A stretch of DNA of 64,000 bases, from contig JBKBJT010000016.1 of NCBI GenBank assembly GCA_046294345.1, positions 1 through 64,000 on the forward strand. The letters are read 5' to 3'. The stretch comes from Ferrovibrio sp046294345. Its GTDB lineage: Bacteria > Pseudomonadota > Alphaproteobacteria > Ferrovibrionales > Ferrovibrionaceae. Below the pieces are notes generated by a model, which made no database searches, was not told the origin of the DNA, and worked only from the letters and a program-made list of their open reading frames with translations. The translations under genes were made by a program, and so were the position numbers. Positions 7,924 to 14,837 of this stretch are shown piece by piece; the stretch's first letter is position 1; every line of letters begins with the position of its first letter.

Positions 7924-9639
7924 TCAGGCCGGCAGCAGGACCTCGACACAGGTACCGGCTCCCGGCTGGCTGCGGATATCCAGCCGTCCGCCATGCAGCT
8001 CGACCAGGCTGCGGCAGATCGAAAGGCCCAGGCCCGCGCCGCTATTGGCGCGGGCGCGATAGGCATCGATGCGATAGAAGGGCTGGGTGGCGGCGTGGCT
8101 TTCCAAGCTGCTCATGCCGATGCCGGTGTCCTCCACGCGAATGCACAGTACACCATCTGTGATTTCGGCCCGCAGGCTCACGCTTCCCTGCGGCCGGTTG
8201 AACTTCACCGCATTGCCCATCAGGTTGACCAGGATCTGCACCAATGCCCGTTCGTCGGCGCGGACTTTCAGCCGGCAGGGCGTGAAGGCAAGCTTGATGC
8301 CGGCCTCGCGGGCCTGGGGTTCCACCATGGCCAACGCACTTTGGGCCAGCGTATCGAAATCGCAGGTCGTGATGTTGAGTTCAAGCCGCCCGTTTTCGAG
8401 GCGCGACAGATCAAGAATATCATTCACCAGCCGCAGCAGATGCTCGCCCGACTGCCGGATATTGACGGCATACTCTTTCTGCCGCGTCGTCATCTCGCCG
8501 GTATAGCCGGTCGCCATCATCTCGGCGAATCCGATAATGGCATTCAGCGGCGTGCGCAGTTCATGGCTCATGTTGGCCAGGAAAGCGGTCTTGGCCCGGC
8601 TGGCGATTTCGGCAGCCTCGCGCTGCTCGATCAGCTGGGCTTCGGTTTCCTTCAGGCGGGTGATGTCGATGCCGCAGGTGATGATGCCGACTACATTGCC
8701 ATTCTCGTCCTTCAGCGGCACTTTATGGGCCAGGGCAATAATCGGCTTGCCATCCGGTCCGGTCCAACCCTGTTCCATATGCAATGGTTCGCCGGTGGCA
8801 AGTATGGCGCGGTCCTGCTGCTCGACCACGGCGGCGGCTTCGGGGCCGGCGATCTCGCTCCAGGTCTTACCGATCGGGTCGGTATTGAAAGGCTTCAGCA
8901 ACGCGCGCACGGCGCGGTTGGCCAGGCGATACCGCAGATCGCTGTCCTTGTAGGTCATGGTTGCCGGCATGGCATCCATCAGGGTCTGCAGGAATTTGCG
9001 GGTTTCCTGCTCATCCTCCCGCGTGCTGTGCTCGCGCTGCCGGGCGTTGTCGAACTCGATCATCATCAGCCCGAGCCCGGTGAGCAGGTTGGCGAAGATC
9101 GATCCGGCCAGGGCGCCGTTTAGCTGATAGCCCAGCTCGGTCAGGCCAAGCGCGTAATATATGGCCATGCAGCCCCGCGCCATCTGCAGCCCGCCGGTAA
9201 GGAAATACAGCAGCGACCGCCGGTGCATCATCAGCAGCGCGCCCGCATAGAGCAGAACGGCCGCGGCTATGGCAGTGGGAACGGCATAGGTCAGGCCGGT
9301 GACATGCTGGATCAGCAGCGCGCAGACGGTCAGCGCGACGGCGACGGCCAGCGCCACTTCTAGCCTGTCACCGCGCCCGGTCTGCACGCGGATGCCGCTG
9401 GCCAGCATCACCGCTGACAACAATATGGCGCTGACGGCAATCACCGACAGCACACGGTTGAGATCGATGGGCCAGTCGGTGAAACCGACGATAGCGAACG
9501 GAATGGGCAGGCAGGCGTGGGCGATGGCCCAAAACAGCAAATGACGTCCGCCGCCCAGTTTGCGGTAGGCGAACAGGCAGGCCAGCGCGACGATCAGGGG
9601 GGATGCGGTCGCAGTGACGGCAATCGTCGGAATGACCAT
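7924..9639 (-). CDS. Membrane-bound PAS-domain sensor histidine kinase
   Basis: This is a 571-residue hybrid-free histidine kinase. Six or so hydrophobic helices fill residues 1-190, without an obvious periplasmic domain. A PAS domain follows (about 215-330: LQTLMDAMPATMTYKDSDLRY, ending IITCGIDITRLKETE). The HisKA domain has phosphoacceptor His359 in SHELRTPLNAIIGF. The ATPase domain shows the N box (NLMGNAVKFN), G1 (VEDTGIGM) and G2 (GAGLGLSICRSL). No response regulator gene is adjacent, so its partner is elsewhere. It precedes tctCBA on the same strand and might sense carboxylates, but that is only positional inference. Confidence 0.85.
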   Translation of the reverse strand: MVIPTIAVTATASPLIVALACLFAYRKLGGGRHLLFWAIAHACLPIPFAIVGFTDWPIDLNRVLSVIAVSAILLSAVMLASGIRVQTGRGDRLEVALAVAVALTVCALLIQHVTGLTYAVPTAIAAAVLLYAGALLMMHRRSLLYFLTGGLQMARGCMAIYYALGLTELGYQLNGALAGSIFANLLTGLGLMMIEFDNARQREHSTREDEQETRKFLQTLMDAMPATMTYKDSDLRYRLANRAVRALLKPFNTDPIGKTWSEIAGPEAAAVVEQQDRAILATGEPLHMEQGWTGPDGKPIIALAHKVPLKDENGNVVGIITCGIDITRLKETEAQLIEQREAAEIASRAKTAFLANMSHELRTPLNAIIGFAEMMATGYTGEMTTRQKEYAVNIRQSGEHLLRLVNDILDLSRLENGRLELNITTCDFDTLAQSALAMVEPQAREAGIKLAFTPCRLKVRADERALVQILVNLMGNAVKFNRPQGSVSLRAEITDGVLCIRVEDTGIGMSSLESHAATQPFYRIDAYRARANSGAGLGLSICRSLVELHGGRLDIRSQPGAGTCVEVLLPA

Positions 9640-9681
9640 GGGGACGCCAGCGTTGTATTCGTACTTGTCTCAATCATCCTA

Positions 9682-9708
9682 TTTTGATCGGGGCCTGCGC
9701 AATCAAAA
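9682..9708. repeat. Inverted repeat TTTTGAT-N13-ATCAAAA between kinase and dgt
   Basis: Perfect 7-bp arms (9682-9688 and 9702-9708) are separated by 13 bases in the intergenic region between the divergent kinase and dgt genes. The gap is too wide for an FNR box. It could be an operator or a hairpin. Confidence 0.35.
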
Positions 9709-9777
9709 CTTCGGCGCCGGCTTTTGTGATTGCGGCAAGCCCTTGAAAGCGAAAATCATTCTCTTCACAGTGCGGGC

Positions 9778-11094
9778 ATGACGATGCAATGGCCCAGGCT
9801 GCTTTCCGCCCAGAGGCTCGGCCACCGCGGCGCCGAACCGGTGACTCCATCCCGCAATCCGTTCCAAAAGGACTGGGATCGCGTGGTGTTCTGTTCCGCC
9901 TTCCGCAGGTTGCAGGACAAGACACAGGTCCACTCGCTTCCCGAGAGCGATTATGTGCGCAACCGGCTGACCCATTCGCTGGAGGTCTCTTCCGTCGGCC
10001 GCTCGCTGGGCGCGCAGGTGGGTGAGACCGTGCTGCAGCGCCATGGCGACGGGCTGGGCAATATCACGGCTGCCGAGTTCGGCCATATCGTGGCCGCTGC
10101 CTGTATCGGGCATGACATCGGCAATCCGCCCTTCGGCCATTTCGGCGAGGCGACGATCCAGCACTGGTTTCGCAGCGGCCCGGGCGCGGAGCTGATCGCG
10201 CCGCTGCCTGAGCAGCAGCGCCGCGACTTCCTGCATTTCGAAGGCAACGCCCAGGGTTTCCGCGTAATGACGCGGCTGCAGAACTGGCGCGATGCCGGCG
10301 GCCTGCGGCTCACCTGCGCCACCCTGGCCACCTTCATGAAATATCCCTTCGGCAGTCTGGCGGCCGATCCGGCCAAGGGCAAGTTCGGGCATTTCGCCGC
10401 CGAGACGGCCCTGTTCGACGAAATGGTCGAGACGGTCGGGCTGAGCCGGCTGGGCGAGGATCGTTATGCCCGGCATCCGCTGACCTACCTGGTCGAGGCC
10501 GCCGACGACATCTGCTATTCGGTGATCGACATCGAGGATGGCTTCAAGCTGGGCCGCATCACCTTCGCGGAAGCCGAGGAACGCCTGCACAGCCTGCTGC
10601 GCCGCCTGCCGCCGCGTTACAAGGAAATCGATGACGAAACCTGGAAGATCGCCTATCTGCGCGCCAAGGTGATCGGCGACCTGATCGATCAGGCGGTGGA
10701 CGTGTTCTGTGACAGCGAAGCCGCCATCCTGCGGGGCAGCTTCACCGGCGACCTGCTGGGACAGTCGGCCATCGCGCCGCATCTGGCCGAAATCGCCGCA
10801 TTCACGCGCAGCCGGATTTTCCAGACCCGCGAGCGTTTCCAGACCGAGGTGATGGGCGGCGAAATCCTCACCAGCCTGCTGGCCGCCTTCTGCGACGCCC
10901 ATCTCGCCCTGGAAAAGACACGAGACATGAGCACGATCAGCCAGCGCCAGCACGCCCTGCTGCGGCTGATGCCGCGCCTGCCGCAGCCGGGGGCAGACCG
11001 CTACGAGTGGCTGCTGAGCGTGACCGATTTCGTCAGCGGCATGACGGATTCGTATGCGCTGAAGCAGTTCCAGCGCCTGCGCGGCCTGCAATAA
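9778..11094 (+). CDS. dgt: Deoxyguanosinetriphosphate triphosphohydrolase-like protein
   Basis: This is a 438-residue HD-superfamily dNTPase that converts dGTP (or other dNTPs) to the nucleoside and triphosphate. The metal-binding HD signature is present: His66 (RNRLTHSLEV) and His112-Asp113 (CIGHDIGNPPFGHFGE). The N-terminus has NPFQKDWDRVVFCSAFRRLQDKTQV, shared by the dGTPase type-2/3 group. I chose the ATG at 9778; a TTG at 9730 would add 16 residues and an ATG at 9784 would remove two. It begins a probable operon with the isomerase gene 18 bases downstream. Confidence 0.93.
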   Translation: MTMQWPRLLSAQRLGHRGAEPVTPSRNPFQKDWDRVVFCSAFRRLQDKTQVHSLPESDYVRNRLTHSLEVSSVGRSLGAQVGETVLQRHGDGLGNITAAEFGHIVAAACIGHDIGNPPFGHFGEATIQHWFRSGPGAELIAPLPEQQRRDFLHFEGNAQGFRVMTRLQNWRDAGGLRLTCATLATFMKYPFGSLAADPAKGKFGHFAAETALFDEMVETVGLSRLGEDRYARHPLTYLVEAADDICYSVIDIEDGFKLGRITFAEAEERLHSLLRRLPPRYKEIDDETWKIAYLRAKVIGDLIDQAVDVFCDSEAAILRGSFTGDLLGQSAIAPHLAEIAAFTRSRIFQTRERFQTEVMGGEILTSLLAAFCDAHLALEKTRDMSTISQRQHALLRLMPRLPQPGADRYEWLLSVTDFVSGMTDSYALKQFQRLRGLQ

Positions 11095-11112
11095 ATTCCG
11101 AGGGAGGGCTTC

Positions 11113-11712
11113 ATGGCCAAGACGGTTGATTACTACGTGTTCCTGGCATCGCCCTGGGCCTATCTGGGCTCGCAGCGGTTCGCCGATATCGCCAGGCGCC
11201 ATGGCGCCACGGTACGGATCATCCCCATGGCGGCGGCCGAGGTGTTTCCGGTCAGTGGCGGCCTGCCGCTGGCCAAGCGGGCGCCGCAGCGCCAGGCCTA
11301 TCGCATCGTCGAACTGAAGCGCTGGCGCGAGTTCCTTGGCGTGCCGCTTAATCTGCAACCGTCATTCTTTCCGATGAACGAAGCCCTGGCCGCCCGGCTG
11401 GTGATTGCGGCGCGCGAGGCCGGGCAGGATGCGGTTGGCCTGGCGCATGCCATGATGCGCGCCGTCTGGGCGGAGGACCGCAATATCGCCGATCCGGAAA
11501 TCCTGGAACAGATCGTCACGGAGACCGGCCTCGATCCGGCAAAACTTTTCGCCGCTGCCGAGAGCGACGCTGTTCAGGCCGAATATGCACGCGGCACGCA
11601 GCAGGCGATCGATGCCAACGTGTTCGGCGCGCCGTCCTATGTGATCGGTGGGGAAATCTTCTGGGGGCAGGATCGGCTGGATTTCGTCGACCGCGCCCTG
11701 GCGAAGGCGTAA
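11113..11712 (+). CDS. 2-hydroxychromene-2-carboxylate isomerase / DsbA-like (kappa GST) protein
   Basis: This is a 199-residue thioredoxin-fold protein of the HCCA isomerase/kappa-class glutathione transferase group. Ser13 in YVFLASPWAYLGS occupies the catalytic serine position where DsbA has CxxC. The C-terminal GAPSYVIGGEIFWGQDRLDF is the conserved cis-proline end of the fold. Family members isomerise 2-hydroxychromene-2-carboxylate in naphthalene breakdown, but many homologues have no aromatic pathway around them. Here the neighbours are dgt and a carboxymuconolactone decarboxylase homologue, so the substrate is open. A GGGAGGG ribosome site precedes the start. Confidence 0.85.
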   Translation: MAKTVDYYVFLASPWAYLGSQRFADIARRHGATVRIIPMAAAEVFPVSGGLPLAKRAPQRQAYRIVELKRWREFLGVPLNLQPSFFPMNEALAARLVIAAREAGQDAVGLAHAMMRAVWAEDRNIADPEILEQIVTETGLDPAKLFAAAESDAVQAEYARGTQQAIDANVFGAPSYVIGGEIFWGQDRLDFVDRALAKA

Positions 11713-11739
11713 CCAAAAGCAAGCATTGAGGAAGCAGTC

Positions 11740-12144
11740 ATGTCCGAGAACGATACCAAGGCCCTGTTCGACCGCGGCCTGAAAGTGCGTCGCGAGGTGC
11801 TGGGCGCCGATTATGTCGACCGCTCGCTGGCCAATGCCAACGACTTCATGATGGCCTTCCAGCATGTGACGACGGAATGGTGCTGGGGTTATGTGTGGGA
11901 TCGTCCCGGTCTGGACCGCAAGACGCGCAGCATCATCAATCTGGCCATGCTGACCGCACTCAACCGCGCGCCGGAGCTGCGCCTGCATGTGAAAGGCGCG
12001 CTGAATAACGGCCTGACGCCGGACGAGATCAAGGAAGTGCTGCTGCAGGCCACCATCTATTGCGGCATTCCCGCCGGCCTTGAGGCTTTCAAGACCGCCA
12101 ACGAAGTGCTGCAGGAAACCGGCGCGGTCAAGAAAAAGGACTGA
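11740..12144 (+). CDS. Carboxymuconolactone decarboxylase family protein
   Basis: This is a 134-residue protein closely resembling gamma-carboxymuconolactone decarboxylase (PcaC) of the protocatechuate pathway. It has the helical core RSIINLAMLTALNRAPELRLHVKGALNNG, with the basic/His pair, and LLQATIYCGIPAGLEAF. It has no AhpD-like CxxC pair. The gene begins 27 bases after the isomerase gene and is probably cotranscribed. No other protocatechuate gene is in the window, so a role in that pathway is only possible. It converges with mog. Confidence 0.82.
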   Translation: MSENDTKALFDRGLKVRREVLGADYVDRSLANANDFMMAFQHVTTEWCWGYVWDRPGLDRKTRSIINLAMLTALNRAPELRLHVKGALNNGLTPDEIKEVLLQATIYCGIPAGLEAFKTANEVLQETGAVKKKD

Positions 12145-12150
12145 ATCGGG

Positions 12151-12687
12151 TCAGGCCTTCGCCGCCGGCCGGAAAGTGCGGCAGACGTCCGGGTCGGTTT
12201 CCAGATACGATCCACCGATCAGGTCGATGCAATAGGGAATCGCCGGAAACACGGCGGACAGGCATTCGGCGATGGCCGATGGCTTGCCGGGCAGGTTGAC
12301 GATCAGGCTGTTGCCGCGAATGCCGGCGGTCTGGCGCGACAGGATCGCGGTCGGCACCGATTGCAGGCTGACGCTGCGCATCAGTTCGCCGAAACCGGGC
12401 ATCATCTTTTCGCAGACATCTTCGGTGGCTTCCGGAGTCACGTCGCGCAACGCCGGGCCCGTGCCGCCGGTGGTGACGATCAGCGGGCAATGCAGCCGGT
12501 CGCTCAGGTCGCTCAGGGTATAGGCGATCAGGGATCGTTCGTCGGCGATCACGCGCGTTTCGGCGCGCCATGGCGTGACGAGGATCCGTTTCAGCTCGGC
12601 GACGATGGCCGGCCCGCCGCGGTCCTCGTAAATGCCGGCGCTGGCCCGGTCCGACACCGTCACCACACCAATCGGTATCTCTGTCAT
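12151..12687 (-). CDS. mog: Molybdopterin adenylyltransferase
   Basis: This is a 178-residue MogA-type protein that adenylylates molybdopterin before molybdenum insertion. The N-terminus IGVVTVSDRASAGIYEDRGG, the nucleotide loop TTGGTGPALRDVTPEA and the stretch SVPTAILSRQTAGIRG are diagnostic. I chose the ATG at 12687 with GGAG about 10 bases upstream; an in-frame extension to 12789 is unlikely. It fits the neighbourhood, since NarG needs bis-MGD. A perfect FNR box lies 76-89 bases upstream, so synthesis probably rises under low oxygen. Confidence 0.92.
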   Translation of the reverse strand: MTEIPIGVVTVSDRASAGIYEDRGGPAIVAELKRILVTPWRAETRVIADERSLIAYTLSDLSDRLHCPLIVTTGGTGPALRDVTPEATEDVCEKMMPGFGELMRSVSLQSVPTAILSRQTAGIRGNSLIVNLPGKPSAIAECLSAVFPAIPYCIDLIGGSYLETDPDVCRTFRPAAKA

Positions 12688-12762
12688 GATTCTAATCTCC
12701 GGATGCGCTGACGGACCGTTATTTGAGTAAGTTGCTTTTACAAGTTTTGCGCCGCCGAATTT

Positions 12763-12776
12763 TTGATGCGGATCAA
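12763..12776. promoter_or_regulatory. Perfect FNR/Anr box between mog and the radical SAM gene
   Basis: TTGATGCGGATCAA matches the TTGAT-N4-ATCAA consensus exactly. It sits in the 205-base divergent intergenic region and could activate both genes. Its centre is about 82 bases from the mog start and 123 bases from the radical SAM start. Confidence 0.8.
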
Positions 12777-12892
12777 CGGTGCCATGCAACGAACCGCATA
12801 ACGCGGCAAAACACCGCAGAGCCTGTTAACGCCCGATTCAATCCTGCGGTCCAGCGTGATCGTGTTCGCGACACTCCCGAAAGGATGCGACC

Positions 12893-13837
12893 ATGACGAT
12901 CACCGAACGTATCGACGCCATAACGCATATCGACCCGGCGCGCGCCCGTGCCATCGCACCGGTGCCGCGCTCGGTCAAGATCGAGCTGACCGGGCGCTGC
13001 AACTTCGCCTGCGCCTTCTGCGCCCGCGACATGCGCCTGCGCGACCAGAAAGACATGGACAAAGGCTTGTTCCGCAAACTGGTGCGCGAGATGCGCGATG
13101 CCGGCGTGGAGGAACTTGGCCTGTTTTATCTGGGCGAATCATTCATGGTGCCCTGGCTGCCCGAGGCGGTGGCCTATGCCAAGCAGGATTGCGGCTATCC
13201 GTACGTCTTCCTCACCACCAATGGCTCTCTGGCCACGCCCGAGCGGGTGCGCGCCTGCATGGAAGCCGGTCTCGATTCGCTGAAATTCTCCTATAACTAT
13301 GCCGATGCGGAACAGTTCAGCGATGTGGCCGGCGTGAAGCCGCGCTATTTCGAGGCGATCAAGACCAATATCCGTGCCGCCCGCGCCATCCGAGACGAAG
13401 CCGGTTATGGCTGCGGATTGTATGCCTCCTACATCGAGTATGACGGCGAGCAGGGCGAGCGCATGCAGAAGGCGCTCGATGAAATCCGGCCCTATGTCGA
13501 CGAGGTTTATGCCCTGCCGCTCTACAGCCAGGCCGATCTGGTCAGCGGCGAAGAAGACATGCGCGGCTGGTCGGCGGTGGCCGGCAACCGTGGCCGGGCC
13601 GCCGCGCTACGCGATCCGCTGCCCTGCTGGGCGGTCTTCACCGAGGGGCATATCACCTGGGACGGCAAGCTCTCGGCCTGCTGCTTCGACCATGACGGCC
13701 GTTTTCATATGGGCGACCTGACGGCCGAAGGCTTCGCCGAGGCCTGGAATTCGCCGGTCTTCCAGGATCTGCGCCGGGCGCACCTGAAGGGCGACGTGCG
13801 CGGCACGGTCTGCGAAGGCTGCGCCGCTTACAAATAA
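12893..13837 (+). CDS. Radical SAM / SPASM domain protein
   Basis: This is a 314-residue radical SAM enzyme. The [4Fe-4S]-SAM site is CX3CX2C at Cys36, Cys40 and Cys43 (CNFACAFC). The SAM core follows (FLTTNGSLATPE, SLKFSYNYAD). The C-terminal part is SPASM-like: a cysteine in LPCWAVF, Cys-Cys in GKLSACCFDHDG, and the end CEGCAAYK, which would hold one or more auxiliary clusters. This is not MoaA, because the C-terminal cysteine pattern and the terminal Gly-Gly are missing. The substrate is unknown; SPASM enzymes modify peptides, proteins or sugars. It is divergent from mog behind an FNR box and beside the nar locus, which suggests an anaerobic role. Confidence 0.85.
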   Translation: MTITERIDAITHIDPARARAIAPVPRSVKIELTGRCNFACAFCARDMRLRDQKDMDKGLFRKLVREMRDAGVEELGLFYLGESFMVPWLPEAVAYAKQDCGYPYVFLTTNGSLATPERVRACMEAGLDSLKFSYNYADAEQFSDVAGVKPRYFEAIKTNIRAARAIRDEAGYGCGLYASYIEYDGEQGERMQKALDEIRPYVDEVYALPLYSQADLVSGEEDMRGWSAVAGNRGRAAALRDPLPCWAVFTEGHITWDGKLSACCFDHDGRFHMGDLTAEGFAEAWNSPVFQDLRRAHLKGDVRGTVCEGCAAYK

Positions 13838-13858
13838 TACGGATGATCCTGCGGCACT

Positions 13859-14605
13859 TCAGTTCAGTGTCGCAGGTTCCCGTTTCCTGATCTCGTCGGT
13901 GGTCCCCCGACCCGCCGAGGCCGCGCGGGCCACGGGCCGGTAAAGGTCGCGCAGCTTGCGTACCTCGGCGATCTCGATCCGGCTGCCGCTGGCCCGGATG
14001 CCATAGCCCCGCAACTGCTGGAAGGTGCGTGACAGGCATTCCGAGCTCATGCCCAGTTCGGCCGCGATGGTCTTGCGGTCGTCGGCCAGGCGGAAACTGG
14101 CCGGGCCGCTGCTGACCGGGCTGTGGCGCACCAGATAGCTGGCCAGGCGTTCGGTGGCGGTATGCAGCTTCAGCTCACGCAGATGTTCCACCAGCAGGCG
14201 CCAGTGGCGGGCCAGCCGGTCGACCATCATCAGGGCGAGGGCATGCTCGGTTTCCAGGGCCTGGCGGAACCGCGCGCTGGGAATCAGCAGCACTCGGGAG
14301 GGCACCGTGGTCTTGCCGGTCACCAGATACGGCAATTGCAGGATTGTCGCGGGACTGACAAAAATCTCGCCGCTACCCATCGTGGTCACGACGGTCGTTT
14401 CGCCATCGCAGCATTCCGCCATGAGTGCGACGCGGCCGCTGAGGATGAGGTGAACGTATTCCGAGGCATCGCCCTGCTGGGTCAGGATGGCGTTCTTGGG
14501 GTATTCGCGCACCGGACAATCGCGGACCAGGCGTTCGACAATGGCAGGGTCGAGCCTTTGATAAATCTCAGTTTTTTCCAGAAGTTCCTGGTCAACAGCG
14601 CGCAT
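13859..14605 (-). CDS. Crp/Fnr family transcriptional regulator, no Fe-S cysteines
   Basis: This is a 248-residue regulator with a cyclic-nucleotide-like effector fold (about 15-130: ILTQQGDASEYVHLILSGRVALM) and a C-terminal winged helix (KTIAAELGMSSECLSRTFQQL). The recognition helix carries E-x-x-S-R, the residues that in FNR read TTGAT half-sites. The N-terminus has a single cysteine, Cys30, so an FNR-type oxygen-sensing [4Fe-4S] cluster is not expected. That resembles the DNR/NnrR group that responds to nitric oxide through haem. It is divergent from narK1 with FNR-type boxes between them, so it probably controls the nar run and perhaps itself. The effector is inferred. Confidence 0.85.
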   Translation of the reverse strand: MRAVDQELLEKTEIYQRLDPAIVERLVRDCPVREYPKNAILTQQGDASEYVHLILSGRVALMAECCDGETTVVTTMGSGEIFVSPATILQLPYLVTGKTTVPSRVLLIPSARFRQALETEHALALMMVDRLARHWRLLVEHLRELKLHTATERLASYLVRHSPVSSGPASFRLADDRKTIAAELGMSSECLSRTFQQLRGYGIRASGSRIEIAEVRKLRDLYRPVARAASAGRGTTDEIRKREPATLN

Positions 14606-14655
14606 GGTTCACCTCCGTCAGCGAGGGCAGGATAGATGCTGTGCCAAACAGGGCA

Positions 14656-14669
14656 TTGACCGATATCAA
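14656..14669. promoter_or_regulatory. FNR/Anr/DNR-type box 1
   Basis: TTGAC-CGAT-ATCAA differs from the FNR consensus at one base. Read on the minus strand it is TTGAT-N4-GTCAA, the Anr/DNR-like form. It is centred about 57 bases from the start of the Crp/Fnr regulator gene. Confidence 0.7.
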
Positions 14670-14699
14670 GCATAGTCCGGTAGGCTGAACCAGCGTATT

Positions 14700-14713
14700 T
14701 TGACAGAAATCAA
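14700..14713. promoter_or_regulatory. FNR/Anr/DNR-type box 2
   Basis: TTGAC-AGAA-ATCAA has one mismatch to the FNR consensus. It lies 44 bases (centre to centre) from box 1 and about 131 bases from the narK1 start, in the shared regulator/narK1 intergenic region. Confidence 0.7.
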
Positions 14714-14750
14714 GTTATCGCGCTGCAAAAAAACCGGCACGGCAGGAGGC

Positions 14751-14764
14751 TTGATCTAACGCAA
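14751..14764. promoter_or_regulatory. Degenerate FNR-like site 3
   Basis: TTGAT-CTAA-CGCAA has one perfect and one degraded half-site (two mismatches). It is centred about 80 bases upstream of narK1. It could be a weak site or chance. Confidence 0.35.
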
Positions 14765-14837
14765 TCGGTTTTCCCGCTGCCTCACACATCGTGGCTTCGC
14801 ATCCCGCTTCTGCATTCGGGATGCAGGAGAAGACACG

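Noticed and set aside
12893..13837. Identification of the radical SAM protein as MoaA.
   Set aside because: MoaA has a different C-terminal cysteine arrangement and a terminal Gly-Gly; this protein has a SPASM-like end.
13859..14605. Assignment of the Crp/Fnr protein as an oxygen-sensing FNR.
   Set aside because: The N-terminal cysteine cluster needed for the [4Fe-4S] centre is absent.
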